From: Phycisphaerae bacterium
Lineage (GTDB): Bacteria > Planctomycetota > Phycisphaerae > UBA1845
DNA length: 64,000 nucleotides
Direction of reading: 5' to 3'
NCBI GenBank assembly: GCA_029260135.1
Contig: JAJDDV010000081.1
Span: 47,710 to 111,709, forward strand
The position numbers and the translations under genes were made by a program. Below the pieces are notes generated by a model. That model searched no databases. It saw only the letters and a list, made by a program, of their open reading frames with translations, and was not told where the DNA came from. Within the stretch, counting starts at the first letter, position 1, and every line of letters starts with the position of its first letter. Below, piece after piece: positions 20,022-29,470 of the stretch.

Positions 20022-21839
20022 ATGGATAACGTGGTATCCCGGTTGTGGTTGTGGGTTTGGTATCTTCTACCAGCCAACCCCATCCTCGTCCGCGTCGTCT
20101 TCGGTGCATCGCGGCGCGTACGACACTTGTGGCTGCGCAGCGGATACCTCGGTGCATTGCTCGGGGTTGTCTTCCTGACGCTCTTCTTCTCGATCAGCGG
20201 CGAGGCGAGTTCGCTGACGGACCTCGCGAAGAAGGCGTCGCAGACGTTTATGATGGCGTCGATGGTTCAGCTCGCGTTGATGTGTTTCCTTGCGCCGGTG
20301 TTCACGGCCTCGGCGATCACGCAGGAACGCGACGCCCAGACGTTCAACATTTTGCTGTCCACACCGTTGAGCAGCGCGCAGATCGTTTTCGGGTCGTTGA
20401 TGAGCCGCCTGTACTTCGTGCTGACGCTGCTGGTCGCGGGTCTGCCGATTTTCTTGATGACGATGGTCTACGGCGGCGTCACCACTTCCCAAGTCGTCGA
20501 GAGCTTTGCCCTGTCCGGCGCAACGGCGTTGTTGACCGGAGCGTTGGCGATTTTTGTGGCCATGATGGGCGTAGGCACACGCAGGACCATTTTCTCGTTC
20601 TACTTGCTGATTGCGTTGTACCTGCTTTGTATTTACCTCCTCGGCGTATGGGATCGCAGCTGGGTGGACGCTTCACCCGCCAACATCGACGGACGGAAGA
20701 TGAGCTGGCTGACGGCGCTGCACCCGTTTCTTTCTTTGGATGTCGCGTTGAATCGTGTCTACGCCCCGCCCTATGAACGGCTGGGTGAGTACAGCGCCTT
20801 GCCTCGGTATGCACTCGCCTACCCATCGGCCACCTACATCACCTGGACGACGACGCTGGCGCTCCTCTTGACGTTGTGGTCCATCTTCTTCGTTCGGCGC
20901 GGCGCCAAAGTGGGCGAACCGACGTTAGTGGGCGGCGTTCTCGATCGCGTTCGCCGACGCCCATCGGGCGAGCGGACGCGTCCACCGCGAACGGTCTGGA
21001 ACAACCCCGTCGCGTGGCGCGAAGCGAAGACACGAGCTGTCGGCGGCGGCCTGCTTCGCTGGGCGATCATCATATCCGGCTTTGTGGGGCCGCTCATCCT
21101 GTTCTACTACCATCTCGACAGTAGCATGGGCGCAGACGCGATCGCGCAGTGGCTGGCGGGGATGCTCATCGTGCAGTTCGCCCTCGCACTTCTGATTGCG
21201 GTGAATACGGCTGCCACTTCCATCACGAAAGAGAAGGAGTCGCTCAGCCTCGACATGTTGCTGACGACGCCTTTGACCAGCAAGTACATCCTCTGGGGCA
21301 AACTGCGTGGTCTGGTCAGCTTCGCGATGCCGCTGCTCATCGGCCCCGTCTTGATGCTCTTCGTGTTCGGTCTCTACGACATTGTCCGGGGCGCTTCACG
21401 CCCGGTCGTTTGGGTGGAAACCGTGCTGGAGCTCGCGCTTCTTTTGGTGATCTACACGGCGTTTGGCTGCGTCGTGGGTTTGTGGCGGTCGCTCAACAGC
21501 AAGACCAACGTCGCCGCGGTCATGCACAGCCTGGGCTTGATGATTCTCCTTGTTGGCGTTGCATCGTTGATCGGATTCAATGTCGTGCAACCGTCCAGTG
21601 ACGAGTTCGGCGCGTTCCTGGCGGCGTTCACACCCTTCACGTCCATTCGATACCTGGTCGATCCGGCCTCGCTCTTCGACTCCTCGAAGGAGTTCGCGTC
21701 GAGCTCGACGGCGGCGCGAACGGCCGCGTTCTTCGGCAGCATCATCGCAACGCTTCTCTACGCCTTCATCGTCTGGCGACTGTATGCGGGATTGGTTCGC
21801 AGCTTCGATATGACGTTGCGCAAGCAGTCGGCCACGTAG
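20022..21839 (+). CDS. ABC-2-type transporter permease
   Basis: 605 aa polytopic; 'AITQERDAQTFNILLSTPLSSAQIVFGSLMSRLYFV' and a second 'SITKEKESLSLDMLLTTPLTSKYILWGKLRG' permease half. Confidence 0.92.
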   Translation: MDNVVSRLWLWVWYLLPANPILVRVVFGASRRVRHLWLRSGYLGALLGVVFLTLFFSISGEASSLTDLAKKASQTFMMASMVQLALMCFLAPVFTASAITQERDAQTFNILLSTPLSSAQIVFGSLMSRLYFVLTLLVAGLPIFLMTMVYGGVTTSQVVESFALSGATALLTGALAIFVAMMGVGTRRTIFSFYLLIALYLLCIYLLGVWDRSWVDASPANIDGRKMSWLTALHPFLSLDVALNRVYAPPYERLGEYSALPRYALAYPSATYITWTTTLALLLTLWSIFFVRRGAKVGEPTLVGGVLDRVRRRPSGERTRPPRTVWNNPVAWREAKTRAVGGGLLRWAIIISGFVGPLILFYYHLDSSMGADAIAQWLAGMLIVQFALALLIAVNTAATSITKEKESLSLDMLLTTPLTSKYILWGKLRGLVSFAMPLLIGPVLMLFVFGLYDIVRGASRPVVWVETVLELALLLVIYTAFGCVVGLWRSLNSKTNVAAVMHSLGLMILLVGVASLIGFNVVQPSSDEFGAFLAAFTPFTSIRYLVDPASLFDSSKEFASSSTAARTAAFFGSIIATLLYAFIVWRLYAGLVRSFDMTLRKQSAT

Positions 21840-21858
21840 CAGCGCGAGTTTGTATCGT

Positions 21859-22233
21859 CTACCCATATCCCAGACCGGCAAGGTCGTCCTCGTCGAGACC
21901 GAAATGGTGGCCGACCTCGTGAAACACGGTGCGACGAATCTCGTGGATCAGTTCCTCGTCGTTTCGGCATCGTCGCTCGATATTCTGCTGAAAAAGCGTG
22001 ATGCGGTCGGGTAGATGATCGGAGTGCTCGATGCTGCGCTCTGTCAGCGGAATTCCGCGGTAGAGACCCAGCAGCTCCGTTCGCGAGTGAACGCCGGCCT
22101 TGCGACAGGTTGCCTTGTCGGGAAGCGGTTCGACTTCGACGACAACGTTGTGCACATAGCCCGCCAAGGCGTCCGGAATATCCTCCAGCGAGCGCTGAAC
22201 GGCCTCAACAAATTCGTCTGTCGTTAGTCTCAT
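21859..22233 (-). CDS. Zincin-like metallopeptidase (DUF1025-type)
   Basis: 'RRTVFHEVGHHFGLDEDDLAGLGYG' HExxHxxxxxE/D pattern; 'LLGLYRGIPLTERS', 'PDRITLFQQNIER'. Confidence 0.82.
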   Translation of the reverse strand: MRLTTDEFVEAVQRSLEDIPDALAGYVHNVVVEVEPLPDKATCRKAGVHSRTELLGLYRGIPLTERSIEHSDHLPDRITLFQQNIERRCRNDEELIHEIRRTVFHEVGHHFGLDEDDLAGLGYG

Positions 22234-22361
22234 GCCGTCGCGCAATCGGTCGATGAACGCCTGTCGAAAAGCCGGGTCATGGCCACTTTGGTTCCTTCGT
22301 GCTAGGATAATCTCGCACGGTCACGGGTGGAAGCCCAGCCACAGACAGGCAAGGAGACTGG

Positions 22362-23375
22362 ATGATGATGGAACATCGACTCTTTTCGCGCAATCGGCAC
22401 GGTGCGATGATTCTACTGGTGCTCGGAGCGGTTTTGCACGGATGCAGTGCGCCGAGCCTGCTCATCACACCGGTCAGCGGCCGGCGCAGTCTCGTCGAGA
22501 CCCAGCTATCGCGCGAGTCCTTCTGGACCAGGAACAAGGTGGCGCTGATCGACGTCAGCGGCATCTTGATGAACGGTCCGAAGTACCAGCTCCTCTCCGA
22601 GGGCGAGCACCCTGTCAGCCTCCTTCTCGAGCAACTCGACAAAGCGCGCAGTGATCGGCGCGTCAAAGCCGTGATCCTCCGCATCAACTCGCCCGGCGGT
22701 ACGGTCGTCGCTTCCGAGTTGATGCACGACGAGATCACTCACTTCAAGAAAAGCGGGAAACCGATCGTGGCCGTCATGATGGATGTGGCCGCAAGTGGTG
22801 GGTACTACATCGCCTGCGCGTGCGATGTGATTCTCGCCCAGCCCTCCTCCGTCACCGGGAGCATCGGTGTCGTCATGCAACTGTTCGACGTCAGTGGGAC
22901 GATGGAGATGATCGGCGTCAAGAGCGACGCGATCGTTTCCGGCGAGCACAAGGACACCGGTTCCCCCTTTCGGACGATGCGCCCCGAGGAACGCGAGCTC
23001 TTTCAGAACATCGTCAACGACATGTATGAACGATTCGTCACTGTGGTTGATGCGGGGCGGGCCGACCTCGACGGGCAGAGCGTCCGTCGCTTGGCGGACG
23101 GAAGGGTCTACACGGCGTCACAAGCCCTGGAGGAAGGCCTGATCGACGGGATCGCGTCGATGCGAGAGGCTGTCCGGATCGCGAAACGGCGAGCCGGGCT
23201 CCAACGCGCCCGCCTCGTCACCTATCACCGACCGCTGGACTACAGGCCCAACTATTACGCCCGGTCCGCCGGCACGCCAGGAAGTGACGTGAACCTGATC
23301 AAGTTCAACGGCGCAACCTGGCTTGACCGGATGACACCGCGGTTCATGTACCTGTGGGCACCAGGGCGATTCTGA
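22362..23375 (+). CDS. sppA: Signal peptide peptidase SppA-like S49 serine protease
   Basis: Lipoprotein-like N-terminus (VLHGCSAP); 'KAVILRINSPGGTVVASELMHDEI', 'VAVMMDVAASGGYYIACACDVILAQPSSVTGSIGVV'. Confidence 0.93.
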   Translation: MMMEHRLFSRNRHGAMILLVLGAVLHGCSAPSLLITPVSGRRSLVETQLSRESFWTRNKVALIDVSGILMNGPKYQLLSEGEHPVSLLLEQLDKARSDRRVKAVILRINSPGGTVVASELMHDEITHFKKSGKPIVAVMMDVAASGGYYIACACDVILAQPSSVTGSIGVVMQLFDVSGTMEMIGVKSDAIVSGEHKDTGSPFRTMRPEERELFQNIVNDMYERFVTVVDAGRADLDGQSVRRLADGRVYTASQALEEGLIDGIASMREAVRIAKRRAGLQRARLVTYHRPLDYRPNYYARSAGTPGSDVNLIKFNGATWLDRMTPRFMYLWAPGRF

Positions 23376-23405
23376 CGCCTGTAAACCGGGGGTGTAGATC
23401 CGGCT

Positions 23406-23837
23406 CTACTGATAGGCGTCGTGACACGCGCCGCACTTGCCTTTGATCGTGGTGACGTAAGCCGTCAGTCGATCGTTCGACGCGTCCTTCTTCTTCGCTT
23501 CCGCTGCCAGCTTCATGGCCCCGTCACGGACCTCGGTCGCCCAGCCGATGTAGTCGCCCTTCTCGCTGTTGAACCGGTTAACGTTGGCCAACTCCGCCAG
23601 GACCTGGGCGGCTTCCTCGATTTCGTGATTGCGATCAGCGCTGGCGGGCTTTTCCAGCTCAGCGCCGATGGCTTTGAAGAAGACCAGCTGTCCGTGCATC
23701 AGTGCGTCGACCGAGGCCACAGGCTTGAACGCACGGGTGGCGTGGTCGTGCTGTCCGCTGTCGGCACCTGTCTCGAGCGCCAGGCACCAGATGCACACGG
23801 CCGTAAGACACACCGTCAACGCGATTTTCCGAAACAT
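23406..23837 (-). CDS. Cytochrome c'/c-556-family secreted cytochrome
   Basis: Signal peptide; C-terminal haem motif 'GKCGACHDAYQ'; GGAGG SD upstream of the ATG at 23837. Confidence 0.82.
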   Translation of the reverse strand: MFRKIALTVCLTAVCIWCLALETGADSGQHDHATRAFKPVASVDALMHGQLVFFKAIGAELEKPASADRNHEIEEAAQVLAELANVNRFNSEKGDYIGWATEVRDGAMKLAAEAKKKDASNDRLTAYVTTIKGKCGACHDAYQ

Positions 23838-23943
23838 AGGCTTTAACCTCCATTGCTGAGTAAACATTGTCTGTCCTCGTTCTCTCCGCCGAAGGGAGAC
23901 GATTATCGCTCGATTCGGCGGCGACTGTCAATCGGTTTCCGTA

Positions 23944-24540
23944 TCACTGTTGTCGCGCAGAGTAACCGGGCGGATCCGGCATCCTCAGGACTCGCTCCCC
24001 ATGCCCCTCCCGATCACAGACCTCCGATAGCATCCGAACGTACGACGCCTGGACATGGGGTGCATCTCCCAGGCCGAGGCGACCCTGCACTCGACGAACG
24101 GCCTCGTCGCTGGACCCTTCGATCTCGACAAACAGCCCAATGTGCGGCGGTTCATCCAGCTCAACTCGGCAATCGTCGAGCTTCCAGCTGTCCCTGTACT
24201 TTTGGTAGGACAGGATCCGGACGAATCCCAAGGCAGCGAGTGCGCGCCTGGCCGATTCCAGGTCGTCGACCCCCACCTCGTACTCCTCGCGGGTCTTGTA
24301 GGGACCGGGCATCACCGGCCCCTTGACGGTCAGAATCGTGTTGGACGCGCCCGAGCCGTCTTCTTGCGTGCGGCGAACGCGCAAACCGCGTCCGGTACGA
24401 CGTAGCGCACCGTCGGCGCCGTCGAAAATGTCGTTGGTTTCCAGCACCCGGCCGAGGGGCTCGGCGCCCAGTTCCCGTAACTTGTCCCTCACGGGTCCGT
24501 GGTGGTCGACGCGGATCTTGGCTTCAATCTCGAGGGCCAT
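23944..24540 (-). CDS. CYTH-domain protein (class IV adenylate cyclase / triphosphatase-like)
   Basis: 'ALEIEAKIRVDHHGPVRDKLRELGAE...GRGLRVRR...LTVKGPV...REEYEVGV...YRDSWKLDDCRVELDEPPHIGLFVEIEG'. Confidence 0.88.
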   Translation of the reverse strand: MALEIEAKIRVDHHGPVRDKLRELGAEPLGRVLETNDIFDGADGALRRTGRGLRVRRTQEDGSGASNTILTVKGPVMPGPYKTREEYEVGVDDLESARRALAALGFVRILSYQKYRDSWKLDDCRVELDEPPHIGLFVEIEGSSDEAVRRVQGRLGLGDAPHVQASYVRMLSEVCDREGHGERVLRMPDPPGYSARQQ

Positions 24541-24580
24541 AATGGCTCATCGGACAACAGAAACCGCATGACCAGCCGAT

Positions 24581-25150
24581 TCAGTCGACTTTCTTGTACG
24601 TGAATTCCATGGGCTCGATCTTGCCATCCCGGTAGCTCTCCACGCGGACCAGAAGGTCCCGCGCCGAGGTTCGGTGGTAGGTCATGCGGCGTGGGTTGTC
24701 CCGCTCCGGATTCTCAAAGACAGCCCGTTGGCCGGACAGCTCGACGAGCGTGAACGTCAGCGCTTCGTCCTTTTCCTCCCAGCCGACCATCTCACGACCG
24801 AAGTGTTTGAACCGAAACGTCACCGCGTCATCCCCGGCGACGATCGTCAGCAGTTCGTTCATCCAGAGCTTGCCGCCCTTGATCCAAGCGAACGCGGACA
24901 TCATGGAATCACCCGCCGGCGGGCTCCAGATTTCCTCCAGCACGTTCTCGCCGAATTCCGTTCGCCAATGCCCCTGCATCCAGGCGAGTTCGCTGATCTT
25001 CGCGCGAACCGGCGGTTTCTTGGCGTCTGGATTATCTTGGTCCGCTCGAACAACGATGGCCCGGCCAAAAACAAAGACCGCGGCGATGATGAATGCGTAA
25101 GTCGTCGATCGCCGAACGAATCGGAGCACTGTTGATCCGCATGTTTGCAT
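24581..25150 (-). CDS. Secreted DUF6265-like protein
   Basis: 'ISELAWMQGHWRTEFGENVLEEIWSPPAGDSMMSAFAWIKGGKLWMNELLTI' resembles that family. Confidence 0.72.
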   Translation of the reverse strand: MQTCGSTVLRFVRRSTTYAFIIAAVFVFGRAIVVRADQDNPDAKKPPVRAKISELAWMQGHWRTEFGENVLEEIWSPPAGDSMMSAFAWIKGGKLWMNELLTIVAGDDAVTFRFKHFGREMVGWEEKDEALTFTLVELSGQRAVFENPERDNPRRMTYHRTSARDLLVRVESYRDGKIEPMEFTYKKVD

Positions 25151-25195
25151 GATGGAAGTCCATCCCTCAGTAGACGTCAGGCAATCCTGCGGCCC

Positions 25196-28100
25196 TCAGT
25201 TCGCCACGATATTCACTAAACGCCCTTTGACCACAATCACCTTTCGGACGGTCTTTCCTTCGAGCAACGTCGCAATGCGATCCTCGCCTAGCGCAGCCGT
25301 CTTGAGGACGTCTTCATCCGCATCTGCCGCCACCATGACCCGGGCCTTGGTCTTACCGCAGATTTGCACGCCGATTTCTACTTCCTCGTCGCGGGCGAGA
25401 CGTTCATCGAACGCCGGCCAGGGCTCGTACGCGAGCGTGTCGTCGTGCCCCAGTCGATTCCAGAGCTCCTCCGCCAGGTGCGGCGCGAAGGGGGCCAGCA
25501 CGAGTACAAACGGTTCGATCACCGTCCGCGGACGCCGGTCTCGCGGCGTCATGAAGTTGACGAAATCGAACAAAGCCGCAATGGCTGTATTGAGCTTGAG
25601 TTGCTCGAGTTCACCCGTCACGCGCATGATCAGCTTGTGCAGTGATCGCAGCGTATCCTCATCCGGTCCGTCTTCCGTCACGGCCTTCGCCACGCCGTCC
25701 GTGCTCGGGTCGATCACCAGCCGCCAGATGCGCTGGCAGAGCTTGAACAAACCGGGTACATCGCGCGTGTTCCACGGCTTCGACGCGTCGAGCGGCCCCA
25801 TGTACATCTCGTACAGGCGGAACGTATCCGCACCCCAGTCCTGGATGATATCATCTGGGCTGACCACGTTCTTGAGCGATTTGCTCATCTTGGCGATCAC
25901 GCGCGTCACCTTCTCGCCGCTCTCCTTCAGAACGTAGTCATCTTCGCCGCGCTCCTCGACGGTGTCGGGCGTGACCGTTTGCCCGCGATCGTCGCGAAAA
26001 GCAAACCCCTGGATCATTCCCTGGTTGAACAACCTTCGGAATGGCTCCCGCGTCGAGACGTAGTCCAGATCGAACAGCACCTTGTGCCAGAACCTGGCAT
26101 ACAGCAGATGCAGGACGGCATGCTCGGCGCCACCGACGTACAGATCGATCGGCATCCAGTAGCGCTCGGCCTCCTTGTCGCAGAAGCGATCCGGGTTGGT
26201 CGGGTCGATGAAGCGAAGGTAATACCAGCAAGATCCCGCCCATTGCGGCATGGTGTTGAGGTCTCGACGAAGAGGGTTCCCGTCTTGATCCACGTTCACC
26301 CACTCGGTGGCACGACCCAGCGGTGGTTCGGGAAGCGCAGCTTCGTTGCCGGTCGACGGCGTCGGCTTGAAGTCCTTCATCTCGGGAAGTTCTACGGGAA
26401 GTTCACCCAGTGGGATTCCGATCGTCGCTCCTTGCTCGTCATGGAGTACCGGGAACGGCTCGCCCCAGTACTTCTGGCGACTGAAGATCCAATCGCGAAG
26501 TTTGTAGTTGACCGCACTGCGTCCCAGGCCGCTGTCCTCCAGCCAGTCGATGATCTTCGCCTTGGCATCCTGCGTCGCCAGTCCATTGAGTGAACATACG
26601 CCACCGGGCACGTCGAGATCCAGGCTCTCTTGCGGAGACTGAACCGCGCGGCTCTCGTCGACGAACGCCGCACCCCAGCTCTTCGGATGCCGTACGTAGT
26701 GGTCGATCAGGTTTTCGACGCCCACGTTCTCCAACAGCACGCCCCTCGTCTTCTGGCCGAGGTCCGCACTACGCCGCCGGCGAACTTCGATATCACTTTT
26801 CAGATCCGGAAATTCACGGGAAACGTCATCAAACCCCGCCTTGGCGGACTCATCCATTCCGTCCGACAAAACGCCGATGCGATCCTCGATCCACGCCTGC
26901 GTCGGTTTCACCACGCTGATGATCGGCAACTCGAACTTGGTCGCGAACTCGAAGTCTCGCGTGTCGCTACCGGGGACCGCCATGATGGCGCCCGTTCCGT
27001 ACGTCATCAGCACATAGTCCGCGATCCAGATCGGGACCGGCAGACCGGATACCGGGTTGACGGCGTAGGCGCCGGTAAAGACGCCGGTTTTCTCCTTCGT
27101 ATCGGCCGTGCGATCCAGCTCCGAACGGTGCTGCGCCGCCTTCACGTAGGCCTCGACCTCTTCGCGCTGCTCGGGTGTGGTAATCTCTTGGACAAGCTCG
27201 TGTTCCGGTGCGAGCACCATATAGGTCGCACCGAACAGCGTGTCGGGCCTCGTCGTGTAGACGCGGATCGCGTGCGGAAAGGTCTCGTAGGTTCGCGCGT
27301 CACCGCTCGAAAGAGCGTCATCCGAACCGACCCATTGGCCTGCTTCGATACGCCAGAACTGCGCAAGCGGAAAGACCACCTCCGCGCCGGTGCTGCGCCC
27401 GATCCAGTTCCGCTGCATCAGCAAAATCGGATCAGGCCAGTTGAGTTCATCCAGATCGGCGAGGAGGCGATCGGCATACTTCGTAATGCGGAGCATCCAC
27501 TGGCGCAGCGGCCTGCGGAAGACCGGGTGATTCCCCCGATCGCTTCGCCCGTCGTTGGTCACCTCCTCGTTGGCCAGCACAGTGCCAAGAGTGGGACACC
27601 AGTTCACGGGAACTTCGTCGATGAAGGCGAGTCGGTGGCGATCTAGCGCCGCTCGCCGCTGATCGGGCGAAAGATCAGACCATTCGCGCCGCCCGGCAGC
27701 GTCGCCATCGCGCACAAGATCCAGCGACGCGTTGACGCCCCATCGACCCGCCTCGAACTCCGCCTGCAACTCGTGGATCGGGCGAGCCCGTCCCAGCGTC
27801 TCCTCTCCCTGTGGATCGACCCAGCGACACTGGTCGTCATACCAGCTCTCGAACATCTGCAGGAAGATCCACTGAGTGAACTTGTAGTAAGGCGGATCGC
27901 AGGTCGCGAGTTCCCGGCTCCAGTCGTAGCTGAATCCGAACATCTTGAGCTGCTCGCGATAGCGATCAATGTTCTTGTGCGTCGTGACGGATGGGTGAAC
28001 GTTATGTTCGATCGCATACTGCTCGGCCGGAAGCCCGAACGCGTCGAAGCCCATCGGGTGCAACACGCATAGCCCGTTCATGCGCTTGTACCGCGCGAGG

Positions 28101-28336
28101 ATGTCGGTGGCGCAGTAGCCGACCGGATGCCCGACGTGCAATCCGGAGCCGCTGGGGTACGGAAACATGTCGAGAATGTAGAACTTTTCCTGGCCCGGAT
28201 CGAAGCCGGGATCGCCCGGGTTCGGCGTCCGGAAGGTCTCGTTCTTCTCCCAATACCGCTGCCAACGGGCCTCGATCGCCGTGAAATCATACCGCCCCGG
28301 CGTGCTGTCTTGCGTTATACCTGCCATGGACCTCAT
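25196..28336 (-). CDS. leuS: Leucine--tRNA ligase
   Basis: 1,046 aa; 'LDMFPYPSGSGLHVGHPVGYCATDILARYKRM', 'LRDWIFSRQKYWGEPFP', 'AKMSKSLKNVVSPDDII'. Start may be the second Met (28327). Confidence 0.97.
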   Translation of the reverse strand: MRSMAGITQDSTPGRYDFTAIEARWQRYWEKNETFRTPNPGDPGFDPGQEKFYILDMFPYPSGSGLHVGHPVGYCATDILARYKRMNGLCVLHPMGFDAFGLPAEQYAIEHNVHPSVTTHKNIDRYREQLKMFGFSYDWSRELATCDPPYYKFTQWIFLQMFESWYDDQCRWVDPQGEETLGRARPIHELQAEFEAGRWGVNASLDLVRDGDAAGRREWSDLSPDQRRAALDRHRLAFIDEVPVNWCPTLGTVLANEEVTNDGRSDRGNHPVFRRPLRQWMLRITKYADRLLADLDELNWPDPILLMQRNWIGRSTGAEVVFPLAQFWRIEAGQWVGSDDALSSGDARTYETFPHAIRVYTTRPDTLFGATYMVLAPEHELVQEITTPEQREEVEAYVKAAQHRSELDRTADTKEKTGVFTGAYAVNPVSGLPVPIWIADYVLMTYGTGAIMAVPGSDTRDFEFATKFELPIISVVKPTQAWIEDRIGVLSDGMDESAKAGFDDVSREFPDLKSDIEVRRRRSADLGQKTRGVLLENVGVENLIDHYVRHPKSWGAAFVDESRAVQSPQESLDLDVPGGVCSLNGLATQDAKAKIIDWLEDSGLGRSAVNYKLRDWIFSRQKYWGEPFPVLHDEQGATIGIPLGELPVELPEMKDFKPTPSTGNEAALPEPPLGRATEWVNVDQDGNPLRRDLNTMPQWAGSCWYYLRFIDPTNPDRFCDKEAERYWMPIDLYVGGAEHAVLHLLYARFWHKVLFDLDYVSTREPFRRLFNQGMIQGFAFRDDRGQTVTPDTVEERGEDDYVLKESGEKVTRVIAKMSKSLKNVVSPDDIIQDWGADTFRLYEMYMGPLDASKPWNTRDVPGLFKLCQRIWRLVIDPSTDGVAKAVTEDGPDEDTLRSLHKLIMRVTGELEQLKLNTAIAALFDFVNFMTPRDRRPRTVIEPFVLVLAPFAPHLAEELWNRLGHDDTLAYEPWPAFDERLARDEEVEIGVQICGKTKARVMVAADADEDVLKTAALGEDRIATLLEGKTVRKVIVVKGRLVNIVAN

Positions 28337-28475
28337 ACCTTGCCTTCGCTTCGAATCACCCGACCCGGGCTATCGCCAGCCCAGCGAGTCTACGAGAGAC
28401 CAGATCGTGCTTCAAGCTCGGTTGTCCAAGCCCGATTACGTACCTAGAATCCCAGTGACCAAGGAGCAAGGCACC

Positions 28476-29330
28476 GTGGACGAACATGAGCCGAACCTGA
28501 GCGACGTACCGACCGTCGATCCCACCGCGGATGACGGGCTTCCGCCCGGTGATCACGCGCTGGAGATCGCAGCCAGAACCGGGTTCGGACCGCTCTCACC
28601 CCTCGCCTCCGAGATCTGGCATGGCGGGGCGAGACCTTGCGTTTCCTGCGGGCAGCTCGTGCGGCGGGATGCCCTCGAGTGCGAATCGTGTGGGGAGGAC
28701 CTCGGCGAGGATATGGCCGAGAAAATGAGAGTTCACTCCGGACCCTGGTACGTGCTCGAACACGTCCGACCGTTTCCCGGCGTGAGTCTGGAACGCATCA
28801 TTCGTCAGGTGCGGCGAGGATTGATTACGGAGACCTCCATCGTTCGTGGCCCAGCCACCGATCATCAGTGGCGCTTTGCCGTGGAAACGCCGGGTCTGTG
28901 TCGCTACTTCAGCCGGTGCTGGTCGTGCCAGGAGACCGTGTCACCCTCGGACTCGTACTGCAAACACTGCCTGTCTCACCTGTCGTTTGAACAACCTCGA
29001 CCTGCGCCGGCGGCGCCACCAGGTCCGGCGAGCGTCGCTGCGGCTTCGTCGGCGGTTTCGGGGCCATCCACCGCGGTAGCCGTGGATGCTGGAACGATTC
29101 CGACGGACGAGCTGCAAGAGCTTTCCGCCGCGGTCCATCGCGTCGATCTCCCCACGCAGGGCGCAGCTTGGGACGAACCCCCTCGCATCGGCGGCATTCG
29201 TGCGACTTGGGTGGTCTTGGCGGCACTGATCATCGTGACAGGAACGCTGGTCGCCATCACGCAGTCTCGCGGCGGACCCGAACGACCGGCCGCCATCAAC
29301 CCGCCGGGCATCGTTCAACCTCGACCCTGA
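28476..29330 (+). CDS. Zinc-ribbon / GYF-2-like domain membrane protein
   Basis: GTG with AAGGAG SD; 'CVSCGQLVRRDALECESCGEDL', 'GPWYVLEHVRPFPGVSLERIIRQVRRGLITETSIVRGPATDHQWRFAVETPG', 'CWSCQETVSPSDSYCKHC', C-terminal TM 'TWVVLAALIIVTGTLVAI'. Confidence 0.75.
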   Translation: MDEHEPNLSDVPTVDPTADDGLPPGDHALEIAARTGFGPLSPLASEIWHGGARPCVSCGQLVRRDALECESCGEDLGEDMAEKMRVHSGPWYVLEHVRPFPGVSLERIIRQVRRGLITETSIVRGPATDHQWRFAVETPGLCRYFSRCWSCQETVSPSDSYCKHCLSHLSFEQPRPAPAAPPGPASVAAASSAVSGPSTAVAVDAGTIPTDELQELSAAVHRVDLPTQGAAWDEPPRIGGIRATWVVLAALIIVTGTLVAITQSRGGPERPAAINPPGIVQPRP

Positions 29331-29470
29331 CGCACGGAATCAGCCGACAACCCAAGCGGACCCCGGCTTGGCGCCAGATGCATGCCGTTGCGGAGGAAAA
29401 GAAAGAGCGGAACGCTTCGGAAGAAACGCCCCGCTCCTTGAAATACTCTTGAATGACGGCAGCCGTTCGC

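Noticed and set aside
26630-27646. 338-aa plus-strand ORF
   Set aside because: Antisense inside leuS, no domain signal.
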